Notes: a model not told the origin generated them from the sequence alone. Positions 10,101 to 22,506 are shown, numbered from the stretch's first letter. The stretch: DNA of 64,000 bases from Turbatrix aceti (GCA_963969345.1 OZ017768.1:6782718-6846717), one strand, 5' to 3'. Made by a program: numbers and translations.

Positions 10101-13100
10101 GACATAAATTCGGATGTGCGAACAATCGTGAGATCAGAAAAAGGCCTTTCGATCACTGATATCCGGGTTATGGGCCAGACAAATCGCTACGTCATCGGCT
10201 ACACCGCGGGCACTCTTATTCTGGTCGACCGGGAGACTGAAAAGGTGAGTGCATTTTGTTAAGGAATTTTTTTAGTGGATGAATTAATTTCAGAGCAGCG
10301 AGATACCCTGGGAATCAGGAGGCAACGAAAAATTCTACCTCGACAACGAAAACGTCTGCATGATCATGAATGCCGGAGAAATAAGTTTTATCGAGTACGG
10401 CAGGAATGAGGTGGCGGGGTGGATCCGCACGGAGCGCCTATCGCCCCACCTCATCAGCGCGCGTCTCAACGAGCGCCGGCGGGGCAGCGCCGTCGACATC
10501 CGTCGGGTGGCTTACATGCTCGACGCCCGCACCATCGCTCTCGTCGATCTGATCACCGGCAACCAAATCAGTCAGATCAACCACAGCCACGTCGTCGACT
10601 GGCTGGAGCTCAATGAAAGCGGCGACAAGCTGCTTTTTAGGGACGTCCGGAGCAGTCTTTACCTTTTTGACGTCAGCAATGAGAAAACCTCGAGTATGAT
10701 TAATTTTTGCTCTTACGTTCAATGGGTGCCACAGAGCGATGTCGTTGTCGTACAGTCAGGTGACCAGCTTTGTGTGTGGTATAATACGGACCATATTGAC
10801 CAGGTGACCCAGATACCAATCCAGGTATTTTTTTTGTTTTGTCACCTGGACAGGTGAAACGCGTAGATTTTCAGGGAGACGTAGAATCCGTGCTCCGAGA
10901 CAACAACCGCACAGAAGTCATCGTCCAGGAAGCCACTGCGAAGGTGGCCTACGAACTGGACAACTCGATGATCGAGTTTGGCACCGCCATTGATGACCTC
11001 GATCTCGCGAGAGCAGTCGTCTTCCTGGAAGAGTCTGAACAGCAGAACGTCGACGTGTCACCGATGTGGAAGCAACTCGCCGAAGTCGCTATCCAGCAGA
11101 AAGAGCTTCTCATCGCGCAGAGAGCCTACGCGTCCCTCAAAGACTACTCTCGGGTTTCTTTCATCGCGGAGACGCTCCGCATCGCCGAAGAAGCCGCGGG
11201 ATACAATGGCATGGATATTAACGATTATCGCGTGCGGGCCAGGATCGCGATCATGGGAAAACGCTTCAAAGAAGCCGAGCGGATCTATCTCGAGCAAAAC
11301 AGTGTGACCGAGGCTATTGAGATGTACCAGAAACTGTACCGATGGGGTGACGCTCTGGAACTCGCCAAAGCTACGGTAAGTGAAAATCCGGCCGGCCCGA
11401 AAATTTTTTGGGCGCCGGAAAAGTCGAAAAAAAATTAAAACTCCTTTTTTTCGATTTTCAAACGTTTTTGAATTTCATTTCTCTTTTTTTTTACTTTCAA
11501 ACATAAAATCAATTTTTTTCAGAACTACGCAGATCTCGAAAATCTAAAAACAAAATACTACCGTAATCTCTATGAAACCGGACAGGAGGAAAAAGTGGCG
11601 GAGATCAAGGAGAAGGAAGGGGACCCTCTGGCAGCCGTCGATTTATACGTCAAGTCCAACCACCCAGCCCACGCCGCCCGCATTCTGCTCGACAACGAGC
11701 GATTCACCAGCGACGTGACCCTGGTCAACAAGGTCATCGCTGCGCTCGAGCGCTTCGAAATCTACGACAAAGCCGGTCAGCTGCACATGAGCATTTTGCA
11801 ATTCCACGAGGCTCTAGAGGCTTTTCGCAAGGGAAAAGTCTTCAACAAAGCCATCGAAGTTGCCAGAGTTCATTTTCCAGAAAAAGTTACCAGTATCGAA
11901 GAAGACTGGGGCAATGAGCTTTGTGCCAGCGGGAAATTTGACAACGCTATCAACCATTATTTAGGTAATACTTGACTTGTTAGGTGTTTTTTTTGTCTTA
12001 CAGTAAGATTTTTTTAGAAGCAGGAAAATCGAGCAGTGCAGCAGAGGCCGCGATAAAGGCCAAGGAATGGGACCGTGTTCTGCCAATCATTGACACAATT
12101 GAAACCACCGAGGCCCGCGCTCCGTTTTTTGGAAAAATCGCAGAGCACTTTGAAACCCTCGGCGACTACGATCAAGCTGAGAAGTTTTACATCGATGCGG
12201 GAAGAGCGAATGACGCTATCGACATGTTCTCCAGGGCAGGAAAGTGGGCCCATGCCTTCCAGCTGTCTGCGGAGTTTATGGGCCCCAACAAGGCCAAGGA
12301 GATCTACGCCGAGACAGCCGCGGATCTCGAGCGCCAGAATCGGCTCGCAGACGCCGAGGAACTCTATCTCAGCATAGGGGAGCCGAACCGGGCTATTGCG
12401 ATGTACAGAGCGGCTGACAGAAACGAGGACATGATGCGTCTCATCGAGAAGTACCACGGAGATCGTGTCGAGGTGAGATTTAAAATTCGAAATTTAAAAA
12501 AATCGAATTGGTGCGATGATTTTTTTCAGGAAACTCATTTGCGTCTGGCAAAAGATTTCGAACAAAAAGGCGACTTCCGGGAAGCCGAAGAACAGTATCT
12601 AAAGTCCGGAGACTGGAAATCCGCCGTGAATATGTACCAGACCGCTGAACAATGGGCGGAAGCGTACCGAATCGCCAAAGCGCATTCTGATGAGTCCCGG
12701 GTGTACCACAAGGTAAGATTTTGGATCTCAGGTGGAGTTTTGTCATCAGAAAAAGGTTTTTTTCTGATCGCAAACTAATTATGTATTAAAAAAAATTTGT
12801 TCAAAGAAGTGAGCGAACGCGAACATATTTGACTGTGTTCGCGAACGAACGCGACCGAATTTCGAACAAATTTTTTTATCAATTGTGCAAAACTTTTTTT
12901 CTGTATAGAAAACTCTGCGTTTCTTTCATCCTAATTTCATTTCAATTTTTGTTCGCTTTGTTTGATCAGAAAAAAATGCCTGTTCGCAAACAAACGCGAA
13001 CAAATACTAAATTTAAAAAAAAATCCATTCGCGAACAAACACAAATACATACAAAAAAATTATTTTGCTCGCGAACGAATCCCAGATTGTCATTCCCGTA

Positions 13101-15921
13101 TTTCAGTTAGCGTACCTCTGGGCAAAAAGCCTCGGCGGCGACTCTGCGGTCAAACTCCTGCAACGACAGGGAGTGCTGAACGAAGCCATCGACCTGGGCA
13201 CCGAAATGCACGACTACGAATTTGTCTTCGAGCTCTGCCGCCTGGGGGCCAAGGGCAAGCTGGCTGACGCGCAGGCCAAGTACGCAGGTCACCTCGAAGA
13301 CGCCGGGGACTTTAAAAAAGCCGAGGAGTACTACCTGCTCTCAGGTAAGCCCCAAGAAGCCGTACTCATGCACATGCACAACCAAAACTGGTCCGCTGCC
13401 GAGGCCGTGGCCCGTGACCACGCTTCCGACGTCCTCAACGACGTCTACATCGCCCAGGCCCGGGCAGCGATCGAAGAGGGCAACCACCACACCGTCGAAA
13501 CTTACCTCCTTCGCGCCAACCAGGCGGAAATCGTCGTCAAGTACTACCGGGAGAAGGAAATGTGGCTCGACGCGCTCCGAATCGCGAAAGAGTACGCCCC
13601 GGATCTTCTTCCCGAGCTCGAAGAAGAATACGACAAATATCAACTAAAATCCGGCGCTAAGGGTGCCGCGTCGTTTCTTGTGCAGGGCCGGGAGCTGGAA
13701 TCCCAGGGCGACTATCGCCGGGCGATTCAATCCTACATCAGAATCGACGAAACAACGTCTACGGACAAAAACCTGATCGTAGAAGCCCAGCGCAAGGCCG
13801 GCGAGCTAGCGGCCAAGTTCCTGGACGAACGCGAGGCATCGGAGCTGCTGAACAAGATCGCCAAGAAGCTCGTCGCCCTCGGCAAGGGCATTGATGCTGG
13901 TGAGGTCCTCCTTCTCGGCAACCAGCCGGAAGCCGCCGTTCTGGCACTCATCGAGGCAAATGAGTGGGCAAAGGCCAAGCGCGTTGCTTCAGAACTCGTT
14001 CCGCACATGGAAGCCAACGTTGACGAGGCGTACACTGAGTATCTCAAGAACCAGGGCAGGATAGGGGACCTTATTGATGTCGATGTCATCGCCGCCATCG
14101 ATGTTCTGGTGGAAAGAGGCAATTGGGACAAGGCGCTCACTACCGCCAAGCAGCAAAATGTAAGAGCAGTTGTCGGATTTGGAAATTTTTTGGGTACCCA
14201 ATCCAAACTAAAACCTAAAAATTTCGGTTTGGGTTTAAAAAATGTACTCAAACCGAAAATTTTTAGTTTATAAACTTTATTATACTAAAATTTATGCAAA
14301 TATACAAAATATTGCGTTTTCCAAAACCAAAATTTGGTATTTAAAAAAAAAACAAATTTTTGTTTCGTTTTTTTCCAAAATTTGGTTCAGGATAAAAACG
14401 TTTTTTTTCCATTTTTTTCATTTGGACTTTTTTATGGGTTTTCGAACCCAAAAATTCGGAGATTCTGTCCCCAATCCAAACCGTAAATTTTCGGGTAACT
14501 CGAACCGAAACCTAAGAATTTTGGGTCTGATCGGGTTTCGAATTGGGCAACTCGACAAGTTTAGAGCGTTCGAATTTATTAGATTAATCCATTTTCAGCA
14601 CCCCGCCCTGCTCGACAAATACGTCGCAGCGTACATAACAGAGCTCATGGGCCAGGATCAAACTCTCGAGGCCGTACGGGTTCTCGAACGCTACGGAGTG
14701 TCCACCAACGAAGCCAACTTTAATATCTACAAGCAACTCATCGACCAGATCGTCAACATCCCGGAAAACGACTACGAAACCATCGCATCCCTGCGAAATG
14801 TTATTTTTATGCTCACTGAAAAACTGCAAGATCCCGAGAACGGTACTAATCCCGGAATTGTCCAGATCTTCGACCGGTACGTGTACGTGCTACATTTTTA
14901 TGCTCTGCTCGCGGCGCTCAGGGATTGTCCAGGGCCGGCAGCTGAAAAACTCAAGTTGGAAATCCGGATTGGTTTGGCGCGGTATTTGGATCTGCTGATG
15001 CCGGATAAAGTGTTGTATGAGGCCGGTATGGCTTGCAGGGTGAGTTTTCTTTCGTTTGACCGATTTGTCGTTCGAGCGCTCAAATTCGGACGAATTTTGA
15101 GTTTTCGAACGAATAAAGCTCAAAAACCAAGATTTTTGAAAAAAAAAAATTTGTCAAAAATCTTGGATTTTGTTCATTTGTTTCTGCAAATTTTTTAACT
15201 GCAAAAAAATTGCAAAATTTACGTTTTCACGAAAAAATATTTTTTTTTATAAAAAAATAAAACGCTCGAAACTCGAGATTTCGATCCGCGCGCCTAAAAA
15301 CCGAATTTGGGATTTTTGGATCGAGTCGAGCGGCTCGAAAAATTTGGCTTGTATTAACCTTGCACTATTTTTCCAGAACGCCGGCAGAAAATACGAAAAC
15401 CTGGCATTTGTCTTCCTCAACGTGTACCTCGACGTCGTTGACGCCATCGAAGACGGCGACGCATCAATCGTCGACACCTCTGTCTTCGAGGGGACCGACG
15501 TGCCCACTCAGTTCGGCCTTCCCTCCGGGATGTTTCTCAATGTAAGAAATCATCCATAGCTAATGCAAACGAACTCGACTCGAGGATGGCCCTATTTCAG
15601 GAAGAGGCGCACGAAGACGTCAAAGAGTGGGTGCTTGCGGTCTCTGTCGACCGCCGGGTCGCCAAGGAGTTGCCACTCGACCAGCGCGGCGTCTACGAGG
15701 CCAGCACCATCGACGCTGATGGACAGGAGTACCCGGTATGCGCGGTGTCCTCCTATCCGGTGATTGCGGGAGCCAAGGAGCTGGGCAACGACGTTACGGT
15801 CAGTGCTGACAGCTGGCAGGCCTTTGTTGCGATTTTTAAGACGAACGCCAACGACGGGCTTTTTGACGTCCAGCAGTTCTTCGCCAGATGGACCAAATCC
15901 CAGCTTAACCTTTCGCTTTGA
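7152..15921 (+). CDS. ift172: Intraflagellar transport protein 172 (IFT-B)
   Basis: Fourteen exons: 7152-7190, 7235-7378, 7889-8001, 8051-8527, 9869-10244, 10294-10824, 10875-11375, 11523-11964, 12018-12472, 12530-12712, 13107-14159, 14599-15039, 15377-15541, 15601-15921. They total 1747 codons, so 1746 residues against about 1750 in animals. It begins MKLKYLSSLIEPQ, followed by WD40 repeats ([47 protein letters not shown]), then a long TPR-like alpha-solenoid (VRARIAIMGKRFKEAERIYL, AYLWAKSLGGDSAVKLL). IFT172 is the large peripheral IFT-B subunit that acts at the ciliary tip turnaround; the C. elegans orthologue is OSM-1. Introns 2, 4, 10, 11 and 12 are enlarged by transposon-derived repeats while the rest are near 50 bases. 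AATAAA lies at 16007-16012, 86 bp past the stop. No lesion is seen in the coding sequence. Confidence 0.97.
7387..7856. mobile_element. hAT-type MITE, GTTCGTTCGCGAAC family, in IFT172 intron 2
   Basis: The terminal inverted repeats are CAGGGATGGGTGAAC on the left and GTTCGCCCATCCCTG on the right, 15 bp with one mismatch. They are flanked by a perfect 8-bp duplication, GTTGGTTT, at 7379-7386 and 7857-7864. The 470-bp interior is noncoding and rich in the inverted word GTTCG/CGAAC. The left duplication is exactly the first eight bases of the intron, so insertion happened at the 5' splice site. Related but more decayed copies occur at 30321-30765 and in other introns of this window. Confidence 0.92.
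8639..8911 (-). repeat. LTR copy 1 of the TRIM (3' LTR)
   Basis: This 273-bp repeat starts TGTCAAGTCGCG and ends CATCCACGACA. It shares the first ~130 bases closely with the other LTR, including the ends. It differs in the GC-rich middle, where it carries an extra CGCCCGATCGGCG block and a region reading GACAAGATGACAAG. The divergence shows that the insertion is not recent. Confidence 0.85.
9192..9211 (-). other. tRNA-Gly primer-binding site of the TRIM
   Basis: The + strand reads GATTCCCGGCCGATGCACCA, which I recognise as the last 20 nucleotides of tRNA-Gly(GCC) with its CCA tail. Read on the - strand, it is TGG plus the complement of the acceptor and T-arm, starting exactly one base after the 5' LTR. 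This is where a glycine tRNA would prime minus-strand synthesis. Confidence 0.88.
9212..9463 (-). repeat. LTR copy 2 of the TRIM (5' LTR)
   Basis: This 252-bp repeat starts TGTCAAGTCGCG and ends CATCCACGACA, matching LTR copy 1 at both termini and over most of its length. Its inner edge abuts the tRNA-Gly primer-binding site, so it is the 5' LTR of an element on the - strand. Confidence 0.85.
9640..9866. repeat. A/T low-complexity tract before IFT172 exon 5
   Basis: Alternating runs of A and T with short repeats of the form TTCAAAAATAG and TTAAAGATAAAAATTT fill the end of intron 4 up to the TTTTTCAG acceptor. It has no coding content. Similar tracts occur at 21230-21650 and 43735-44110. Confidence 0.7.
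12790..13090. repeat. Decayed GTTCG/CGAAC-family repeat, IFT172 intron 10
   Basis: The intron contains several copies of the word GTTCGCGAACGAACGCGA and its inverse in an AT-rich setting, as in the intact element at 7387-7856. Clear terminal inverted repeats and target duplications are no longer visible. Confidence 0.6.
14167..14565. repeat. Decayed CCCGAA-family repeat, IFT172 intron 11
   Basis: It begins CAGTTGTCGGATTTGG, close to the CAGTGTTGTCGGGTT end of the intact element at 40360-40963, and ends near CAACTCGACAA. The interior alternates CCAAAATTTGG-like and GGGTACCC-like inverted words. It starts seven bases after the donor of intron 11. The flanking 8-mers agree at only 5 of 8 positions. 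Confidence 0.5.
15055..15350. repeat. Inverted-word repeat in IFT172 intron 12
   Basis: GTTCGAGCGCTC on the left and CGAGTCGAGCGGCTCGAA on the right, plus paired runs AAAACCAAGATTTTTG and CAAAAATCTTGG around 15120-15170, make this intron largely self-complementary. It resembles the other short-word elements of the window, but no target duplication is evident. Confidence 0.4.
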
Positions 15922-16006
15922 AACATTTTGTTTTCGTGAAAGACATAAATTTCAGTTGTGAAATGAAATTTATCTTTATCCTTCGCACCCGGGTGGTGGG
16001 GGTGAT

Positions 16007-16012
16007 AATAAA
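16007..16012 (+). terminator. Polyadenylation signal of IFT172
   Basis: AATAAA lies 86 bp after the stop codon of IFT172 and is the only canonical signal in that interval. Confidence 0.6.
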
Positions 16013-16595
16013 TGCATTTATGAGAACATGCACCAGCACCATCAGCACCTTGGCCGAGTATACTATTTAGCTTGTGCCAGATCGAGCAAACCCCCGAAAA
16101 ACATGAAAGAGGAGCTGCTGGGTCTTCCGCATTTCGGGGAAACTCCATAAATGGCGTAACAGGCGAGGAGGGGTGCAAGCATGTATGTAAGTAAGCAAGC
16201 AAGTACACTATGCATGCAAGCACAAGCACGTTCGTGATCTCCGTCCGTACGCGTATGAGATAAGCAAAGCACACAAGAGGACGGCCTATTCCTATCTTGC
16301 GTTGCGTTTTTGCACGCCAAGAGCCAAGAGCCAAGGGACAAGGGACAAGAAGACAGCCCGTGGCTGCTGGCAGGCCCGCGACGAAGCAGCCTTGATCACC
16401 ACTCTCCACTTGCCGCCACCGAGTCTGCCTGCTGCCTGCAGCACGTTACATATTTATTTTTTTCCTACTGCCGACGACGACCTTTCACAAGACATCACTC
16501 GCGGCTGCTGCTGCTGCTGCTGCGGGGGCTGCTGCACGACTTGTTGTTAACTTTCACGTACGTGTAGCCGTGGTATCGATTGGATCACGATCAAG

Positions 16596-19500
16596 ATGGT
16601 GAGTGCCAAGAAAATCTGACAATTCTGGCCTTTTTTTTGCGATCATCCAACTTTTTTACCCTTACCTTTTTTGAATATTTTCAGGACGATTGGTACAAAA
16701 ACTACATGAAAAAACTCGCCGCCCAGGCTGAGGAGGTGGACGACGAAGAATACGAAGACGAGGAAGAGTGGGAGGACGAAGAAGTGAGTTTTTTACAGGG
16801 GTCACCTGGGTCATGTTTTTTTTTTTGATTGGGCAAAACGAGCATAAAACAAACCCCCTGCTCCCTCAGATCAGACATAAACATAAAACAGCTTTGTTTC
16901 CAAGAACGAAGGGCACTTGTCATAAATAACGACCCGCATTCTTTACGAACAACCAAGCGTTCGTTCATTCATCCTGATTGTGAATGAGTGAATGAGCACG
17001 AAATTTTTCAGGAAGAAGCGGAACTCGAGCCTCCGAAATCCAAGAAGGACGAGAAAACCGATCCAAAACCGCCCAAACCCCCTCCAAAACCCGAATCAAA
17101 TAAAAAACCTGCAGTCGAAGAAGAGGAAGTCGAGGACGTCGATTTCGAAGACGACGAAGAAGAAACGCCCGGACTAAATCTCGCTGCCTTCGGAAAGTCA
17201 AAAACAGCGCCCAAAGTCGCCCCAAAAAAAGAAAAAACTCCGCCGACTTCAAAAAAAGCTTCTGAAAAAGATGCCAAAAAATCCGACGCGACTGTCAAAA
17301 AATCCGACGCATCCGAAAAACCAAAATCAGGGTCATCTAAAAAAGAAGACGTCAAAAAACCGCATTCAAGTGCGAAAAAAGAAGAATCTAAGCCAGACAA
17401 AAAAACTGAAACCAAGTCAGCGTCCTCCAAAGACGCTAAAGTGAAAGAAAAGAGCCCAGGTGCGGAGAAGAAATCTTCATCCACGGAAAAGCATCACTCT
17501 TCGACAACGAAACCAAAAAGCGACAAAGAAAAGGAAAAATCGGTCGAAAAAGATTCCAAATCTTCGTCAACGGTCAAAAAAACGGACGGTGCCGAGAAAA
17601 AGTCCGCGGACGCCAAAAAATCGTCGTCAAAAATCGAAAAGCATTCGTCTTCGGCGACGAAGACTTCTGAAAAGGAACCGGAGAAAAAATCCTCGCACCA
17701 CAGCTCGAGCAAAGAAAAAGACGAAAAAGCAAGACGATCGTCGTCCGCGTCGCGCAAGACAGAAGAAGAATCCGTCGATGATTCCAAGTCCTCCGGTCAC
17801 CATCACCACAAATCGAGTAGTTCCAAGACCGATGATAAGCACGAGCATCGGCGATCCTCCTCCTCATCGGCGAAGAAAGGAGAGGAAAAAGCGTCGTCAT
17901 CGTCGTCGTCCAAGGACGAAAAACACGACAAAGAACGGAGAAAATCGACTGTTTCCGAAAAAGATGCGGCTGAAAAAAAATCCAGCAGCCACAGACGCTC
18001 GAGTTCCAAAGAACCCGCCGAGAAAGACAAAAAGAAGTCTACGAGTTCGGCGAGCAAGGATGAACACCGTCGATCGCCTTCTGTGAAAAAAGAGGACGCC
18101 AGCACTGCCAAGAAGCCTTCTACCGCTGCCTCGACCGAAAAGACCGCCAAAAAAGACAAATCGCCCCCAGAAAACGAATCTACCAGGCCGTCTATCCTCC
18201 TGACACGTCCGGGCAAAAAGAAGCCTGTAGAAATCGATATCGACGATTCAGGCAAGAAAATCATCAAGACGGAAAAGAAGGCAAAGACCGACGACACGTC
18301 TTCCGTCTCGTCCAGGAGATCGACATCGACGACGCGTAAATCCGTCGAAAAAGAAGTCGACGGCAAGAAGGTCTCCTCCGGGGAGAAAAAGGAAAAATCC
18401 CCGGCTCCGGCTGATAAACATTCTTCGTCCAGCGCTAAAAAAGAGGACAAGACGAGTTCAAAGTCGGCAACCGGAGAGAAACACCACTCCCATGAATCCA
18501 AAACAACCGCAGACAAAAAAGAAACTGCAGATTCAGCTTCGAGAAGATCGCCTTCGTCCAAGGAAAAAGAAAAATCCGTAGAAAAGGAAAAATCTCCGAG
18601 TTCCAAAGAAAAAACCACCTCATCGTCTCATAAACACACATCTTCGTCGTCAAAGGACAAAGACCGCGAAAAATCAGTGGAAAAAGACAAAAAACACTCC
18701 GAATCCGCTTCCAGGCGTTCGTCTTCGGCATCCCGGTCCAAGGAAAAAGAAAAATCCGTAGAAAAGGAAAAATCTCCGAGTTCTAAGGAAAAAACCTCGT
18801 CGACTCACAAACACACGTCTTCGTCGTCGAAGGATCACGAAAAGTCGGTCGAGAAAGAATCCGCATCAAGACGCTCCTCTTCGGCGTCCAGACGCGAAAA
18901 ATCCGTGGAAAAAGACAAAAAATCGTCCAGCTCGAAATCGACGGACAAGAAAGAGCACTCAGAATCGAGAAGGTCGTCTTCTGTGTCCAAGAGTCGAGAA
19001 AAATCGGTTGAAAAGGAGAAAAAGCCATCGAGCCGAGAAAAATCGGTTGAAAAGGAAAAGAAACCTTCGAGCAGCAAAAAAGACGACTCCGCTTCCAGGC
19101 GGTCGTCTTCCGCATCCAAAAAGGAGCCTTCAGCAGAAAAGACTTCATCGAGCTCCAAAAAAGAGCATTCATCGGAATCAAGAAGGTCATCTTCGGTTTC
19201 CAAATCCAAGGACCGAGAAAAATCCGTTGAAAAAGAAAAGAAAAGTTCAAGCTCAAAATCGGCGGACAAAGATCACGGAAGATCGTCTTCGGTGTCGAAA
19301 CACCGAGAAAAGTCAGTCGAGAAAGACAAGAAACCCTCGAGCTCAAAATCGACAGAGAAAACTGGAGATTCGGCTTCGAGGAGGTCGTCTTCCGTCTCAA
19401 AAACCAAAGAAAAAGAAAAATCGGTTGAAAAAGACAAAAAACCGTCCAGTCACAAAGAAGAGTCTTCGAGCCACAAAAGTTCCTCCTCCAAGACCAAGGA

Positions 19501-22401
19501 AAAGGAAAAAGAAAAATCAGCCGAGAAAGAAATCAAATCTTCATCCGGCGAAAAACGCTCGTCATCCGCCGTCAGAAAACACGACGACGCCGACAAAAAA
19601 TCGGTCAGCTCGGTGGACAAAAAATCCGTAGCTTCGACGAAAGAATCGTCGTCCTCGAAGAAAACAGACGATAAAAAATCGTCGTCGTCCGCGGAAAAGG
19701 AAAAACGATCGTCGTCGACAGTGAAAAAGCCGGAAGAAGCCGAGAAAAAGTCGTCAAGCTCCAGACGCAGCTCGAGTCGGGGAAAGGACGACGTCAAGGC
19801 TGACAAGGAAAAACACACGTCGTCGCACAAATCAGACCACGGCAAAGAAACCGACAAGAAATCTGTCGCTGGCAAAGAAGACGCAAAAAAATCGACCAAA
19901 AAAGAGGAAAAATCCAGCGAGAAGAAGCCAACTTCGTCCAAGGATGTAAAATCCCCGGCCAAAAAGTCCGACGAAAAGGAAAAATCGTCGAGTTCCAAAT
20001 CTGCCGACAAAAAGGAGGATTCGGCTCATAGAAGGTCGTCTTCGGCTGTTAAAGACAAGGAAAAATCCGCGGATAAAGACAAAAAAGAAGAATCCTCCCG
20101 ACGATCGTCATCGGCCGTAAAAACCAAAGACGGCAAAGAAAAGGAAAAAGAAAAGGAAAAAACCGCGGAAAAAGAAAAGAAGCCTTCATCCAGCGAAAAA
20201 CGGTCCTCGTCAGCGGTCAAAAAACCAGAAGAGATCAAAAAATCCGCATCGAAGACGAAAGAAGAATCCTCGAAAGACAAAAAAGCAACTTCCGACAAAG
20301 ATGCCGGCAAAACAGACGCCAAGGCCAAAACGACCAAAGAAGTCGAGAAAAAGTCCAAAGAAACCGACAAAAAGTCAGTCGAAAAGCCAAAATCAACTTC
20401 AGCCGAAAAAAACGACGTGAAGTCATCAAAAAAGTCCGAAGGGACTCCAAAAAAGGAAGTCACTCGCTCGAGTGCAGCCCCAAAAAAGGAAGCCACCAAA
20501 AACGGCACAGCTGCGACGGCGACGGCGACGGCAAAGAAGAGCAGCGACGAGACGAAGCCGGCAAAAAAGGACGTAAAAGCTGCTGCGTCCAGTGACAAAG
20601 CAGCGCGGCACCCCTCCAAATCAGATCATAAGAGATCGAGTTCGGCGACACGAAAACCCACCGAAGACAGCGAAGAGGAGCTCGACGCTGAACTCGTCGA
20701 CGATCACGCGAGGAACGTCGAACACGACATCAGATATGGGAAACCAGGAGATGATGAGGATGGTGTTGATGACGAAGAAGAAGAAGAAGAAGAAAACGAT
20801 GAAAACGCGGAAGACGAGGGAAAGGAAAACGCAGAAACGCCGAAAAAGAAGAAAAGAGTGAGTTTTAGAACTTTTGTTTTTGTCTCTGCGCGCACGCGTA
20901 TGCCTGCGTCTCGGCACGAAAACAAAAAAATCGTAGCAAAACCATGTGATAATGAAAAAAAGGTGCGCTTCAGGTTGTCGTCAAGAAGCTCGTCAAGAAG
21001 CCGAAGCCGAAGGAGATCAAACCCAAAGAAGCCAGGCCGCCCCCACCTCGTCCAAAATGGGTACCGCCACAGAAGACAGTCGTCGAGTTCGTTCCTATGC
21101 CTCCACGGGGCAAGTCGCTTTGCGACATTCTGAAAGAGGAGAAGATGGATCCAAAGAAGCGCTATGCCAAGCACAATGAATCGTGAGTTTTTCTGCATAC
21201 TTCATCCACTTTTGCTTAGGTTAAAAAAATTATTAAAAAAAACAGACGATAAAAAAAATTTATTAAAAAAAATTTTAAAAATATAGAATGAAAAAATAGT
21301 TTTTTTTAATTTTAAAAAAAATTGAAATTGAAAATAAAAAAAAAACAATAAAAGTTTTATATAATTTTATTTTTTAATTTTGCATTTTTAAATTTTAACA
21401 AAATTTCAAATTTTTAAATTTTTACATAAATGTTAACAGAATTTTTAATTTTAAAATTTTAACAGAATTTAAAATTTTGTCATTTGAACAAAATTCTAAA
21501 TTTTGTAATTTGAACAAAATTTTAAATTTTGTAATTTGAACAAAATTTTAAATTTTGTAATTTGAACAAAATTTTGATATTTTAAAGTTAAAAAAAACAA
21601 TACAAGTTGATTTTTTAATTTTTTTAAATTACAATTTCATTTTTTTCAGAAAAGTCAATATCCCCTTCGTCGTGCCATGGGAACAGACACCGTCGCTTCA
21701 GACTCAAGCGGGTATGGGCGCCTTCGGTCAGCGACGCGACGCCAACAACCACGTCGACGTGGAGGTAAAAGACGGCGCGGTGAAGTCAAAGGCCACACTG
21801 CCACTCTTCGAATCAGGACTGAAGTCTGCGTCGAGTCAGAAGGGCCTCGGGCCCTTCGGAGGTCGTCGGAAGAACGTGGATCGCGTCGTTGATACGCACA
21901 AGTTCAAATCGAGCAAAAAGCAGCGACTCAGCGAGGGCATTATTCCGCTGGCAAATCGGGGCTGCCTGACCGGGCAGAACGGCATGAGGCCCTTCTCCAG
22001 CAACCGGTCCCAGACGACCCCCGGCATGCTGCCCACCGATCCAAAATCCAATACTTTCGTCTCGAAACAGTTTGCGCCGTCGAGGACGACTGCCGGCTCC
22101 AGCGTCATGGACAGGAAGCGGGCTGTCGTCGAGCTCGTCGACGGCTACGAGCCCCGGGCCTCTAAGGAGTCAGCCGGCATCGTGCCACTCCTCTTCGACA
22201 CCTCACTGGTCGACAGACACGCCGGGTCGTCGTTTGGAAACTTTAGGCCAATGCACGTCGAGAGCACCGGCGGCTACAGTATGTCGCTCGACGAGGAAAT
22301 CGCTTGCAAGTCTGTCATACCTTTCCAGGTGGGATTTTGGCATTTTGGGTAAATTTACTGATTTTTTATAAAATTTTCAGACTGCTCCTTCGTTCTCTTA
22401 A
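16596..22401 (+). CDS. Giant Lys/Ser/Glu-rich protein with calponin-like repeats
   Basis: Six coding exons: 16596-16598 (only the ATG), 16685-16783, 17012-20857, 20974-21182, 21650-22328, 22381-22401, about 1618 residues. Exon 2 is acidic (DDWYKNYMKKLAAQAEEVDDEEYEDEEEWEDEE). The 3.8-kb third exon is one uninterrupted frame of K/S/E-rich near-repeats built on EKSVEKEKKPSSSK and SASRRSSSASK, certainly disordered and rich in potential phosphorylation sites. It ends in a D/E tract. The last ~300 residues carry motifs like KGLGPFGGRRKNVDRV, GMGAFGQRRDANNHV and NGMRPFSSNRSQTTPGM, spaced about 40-50 residues apart. These are calponin-family (CLIK) repeats as in nematode UNC-87, which bundle actin in muscle. 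Function is inferred from the repeats alone. AATAAA is at 22501-22506. Confidence 0.8.
21230..21640. repeat. A/T-rich tandem repeat in the CLIK-like gene intron
   Basis: The intron before exon 5 is almost pure A+T. Around 21475-21570 a unit of roughly 25 bases, TTTAAATTTTGTAATTTGAAC, recurs about four times with few changes. The flanks are looser AAATTT palindromes. No genes or transposon ends are visible. Confidence 0.7.
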
Positions 22402-22500
22402 TTTCACAGATTCACAGACAAGCTTGGTAAATACATAACTACGGCAGTGAAGCGCGCGAAATTTCGCCTCCTCCGAACTGTGCATAATACGCCGAAAATG

Positions 22501-22506
22501 AATAAA
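22501..22506 (+). terminator. Polyadenylation signal of the CLIK-like gene
   Basis: AATAAA lies 100 bp after the stop codon at 22399-22401. Confidence 0.55.

Noticed and set aside
17460..20651. Long open frames antisense to, or out of frame with, the Lys/Ser/Glu-rich exon (Arg/Lys/Ser-rich, and Phe/Ser/Leu/Asp-rich on the - strand)
   Set aside because: They are shadows produced by the biased AAA/TCN/GAN codon text of the real frame, which is the one in phase with upstream acidic and downstream calponin-like exons.
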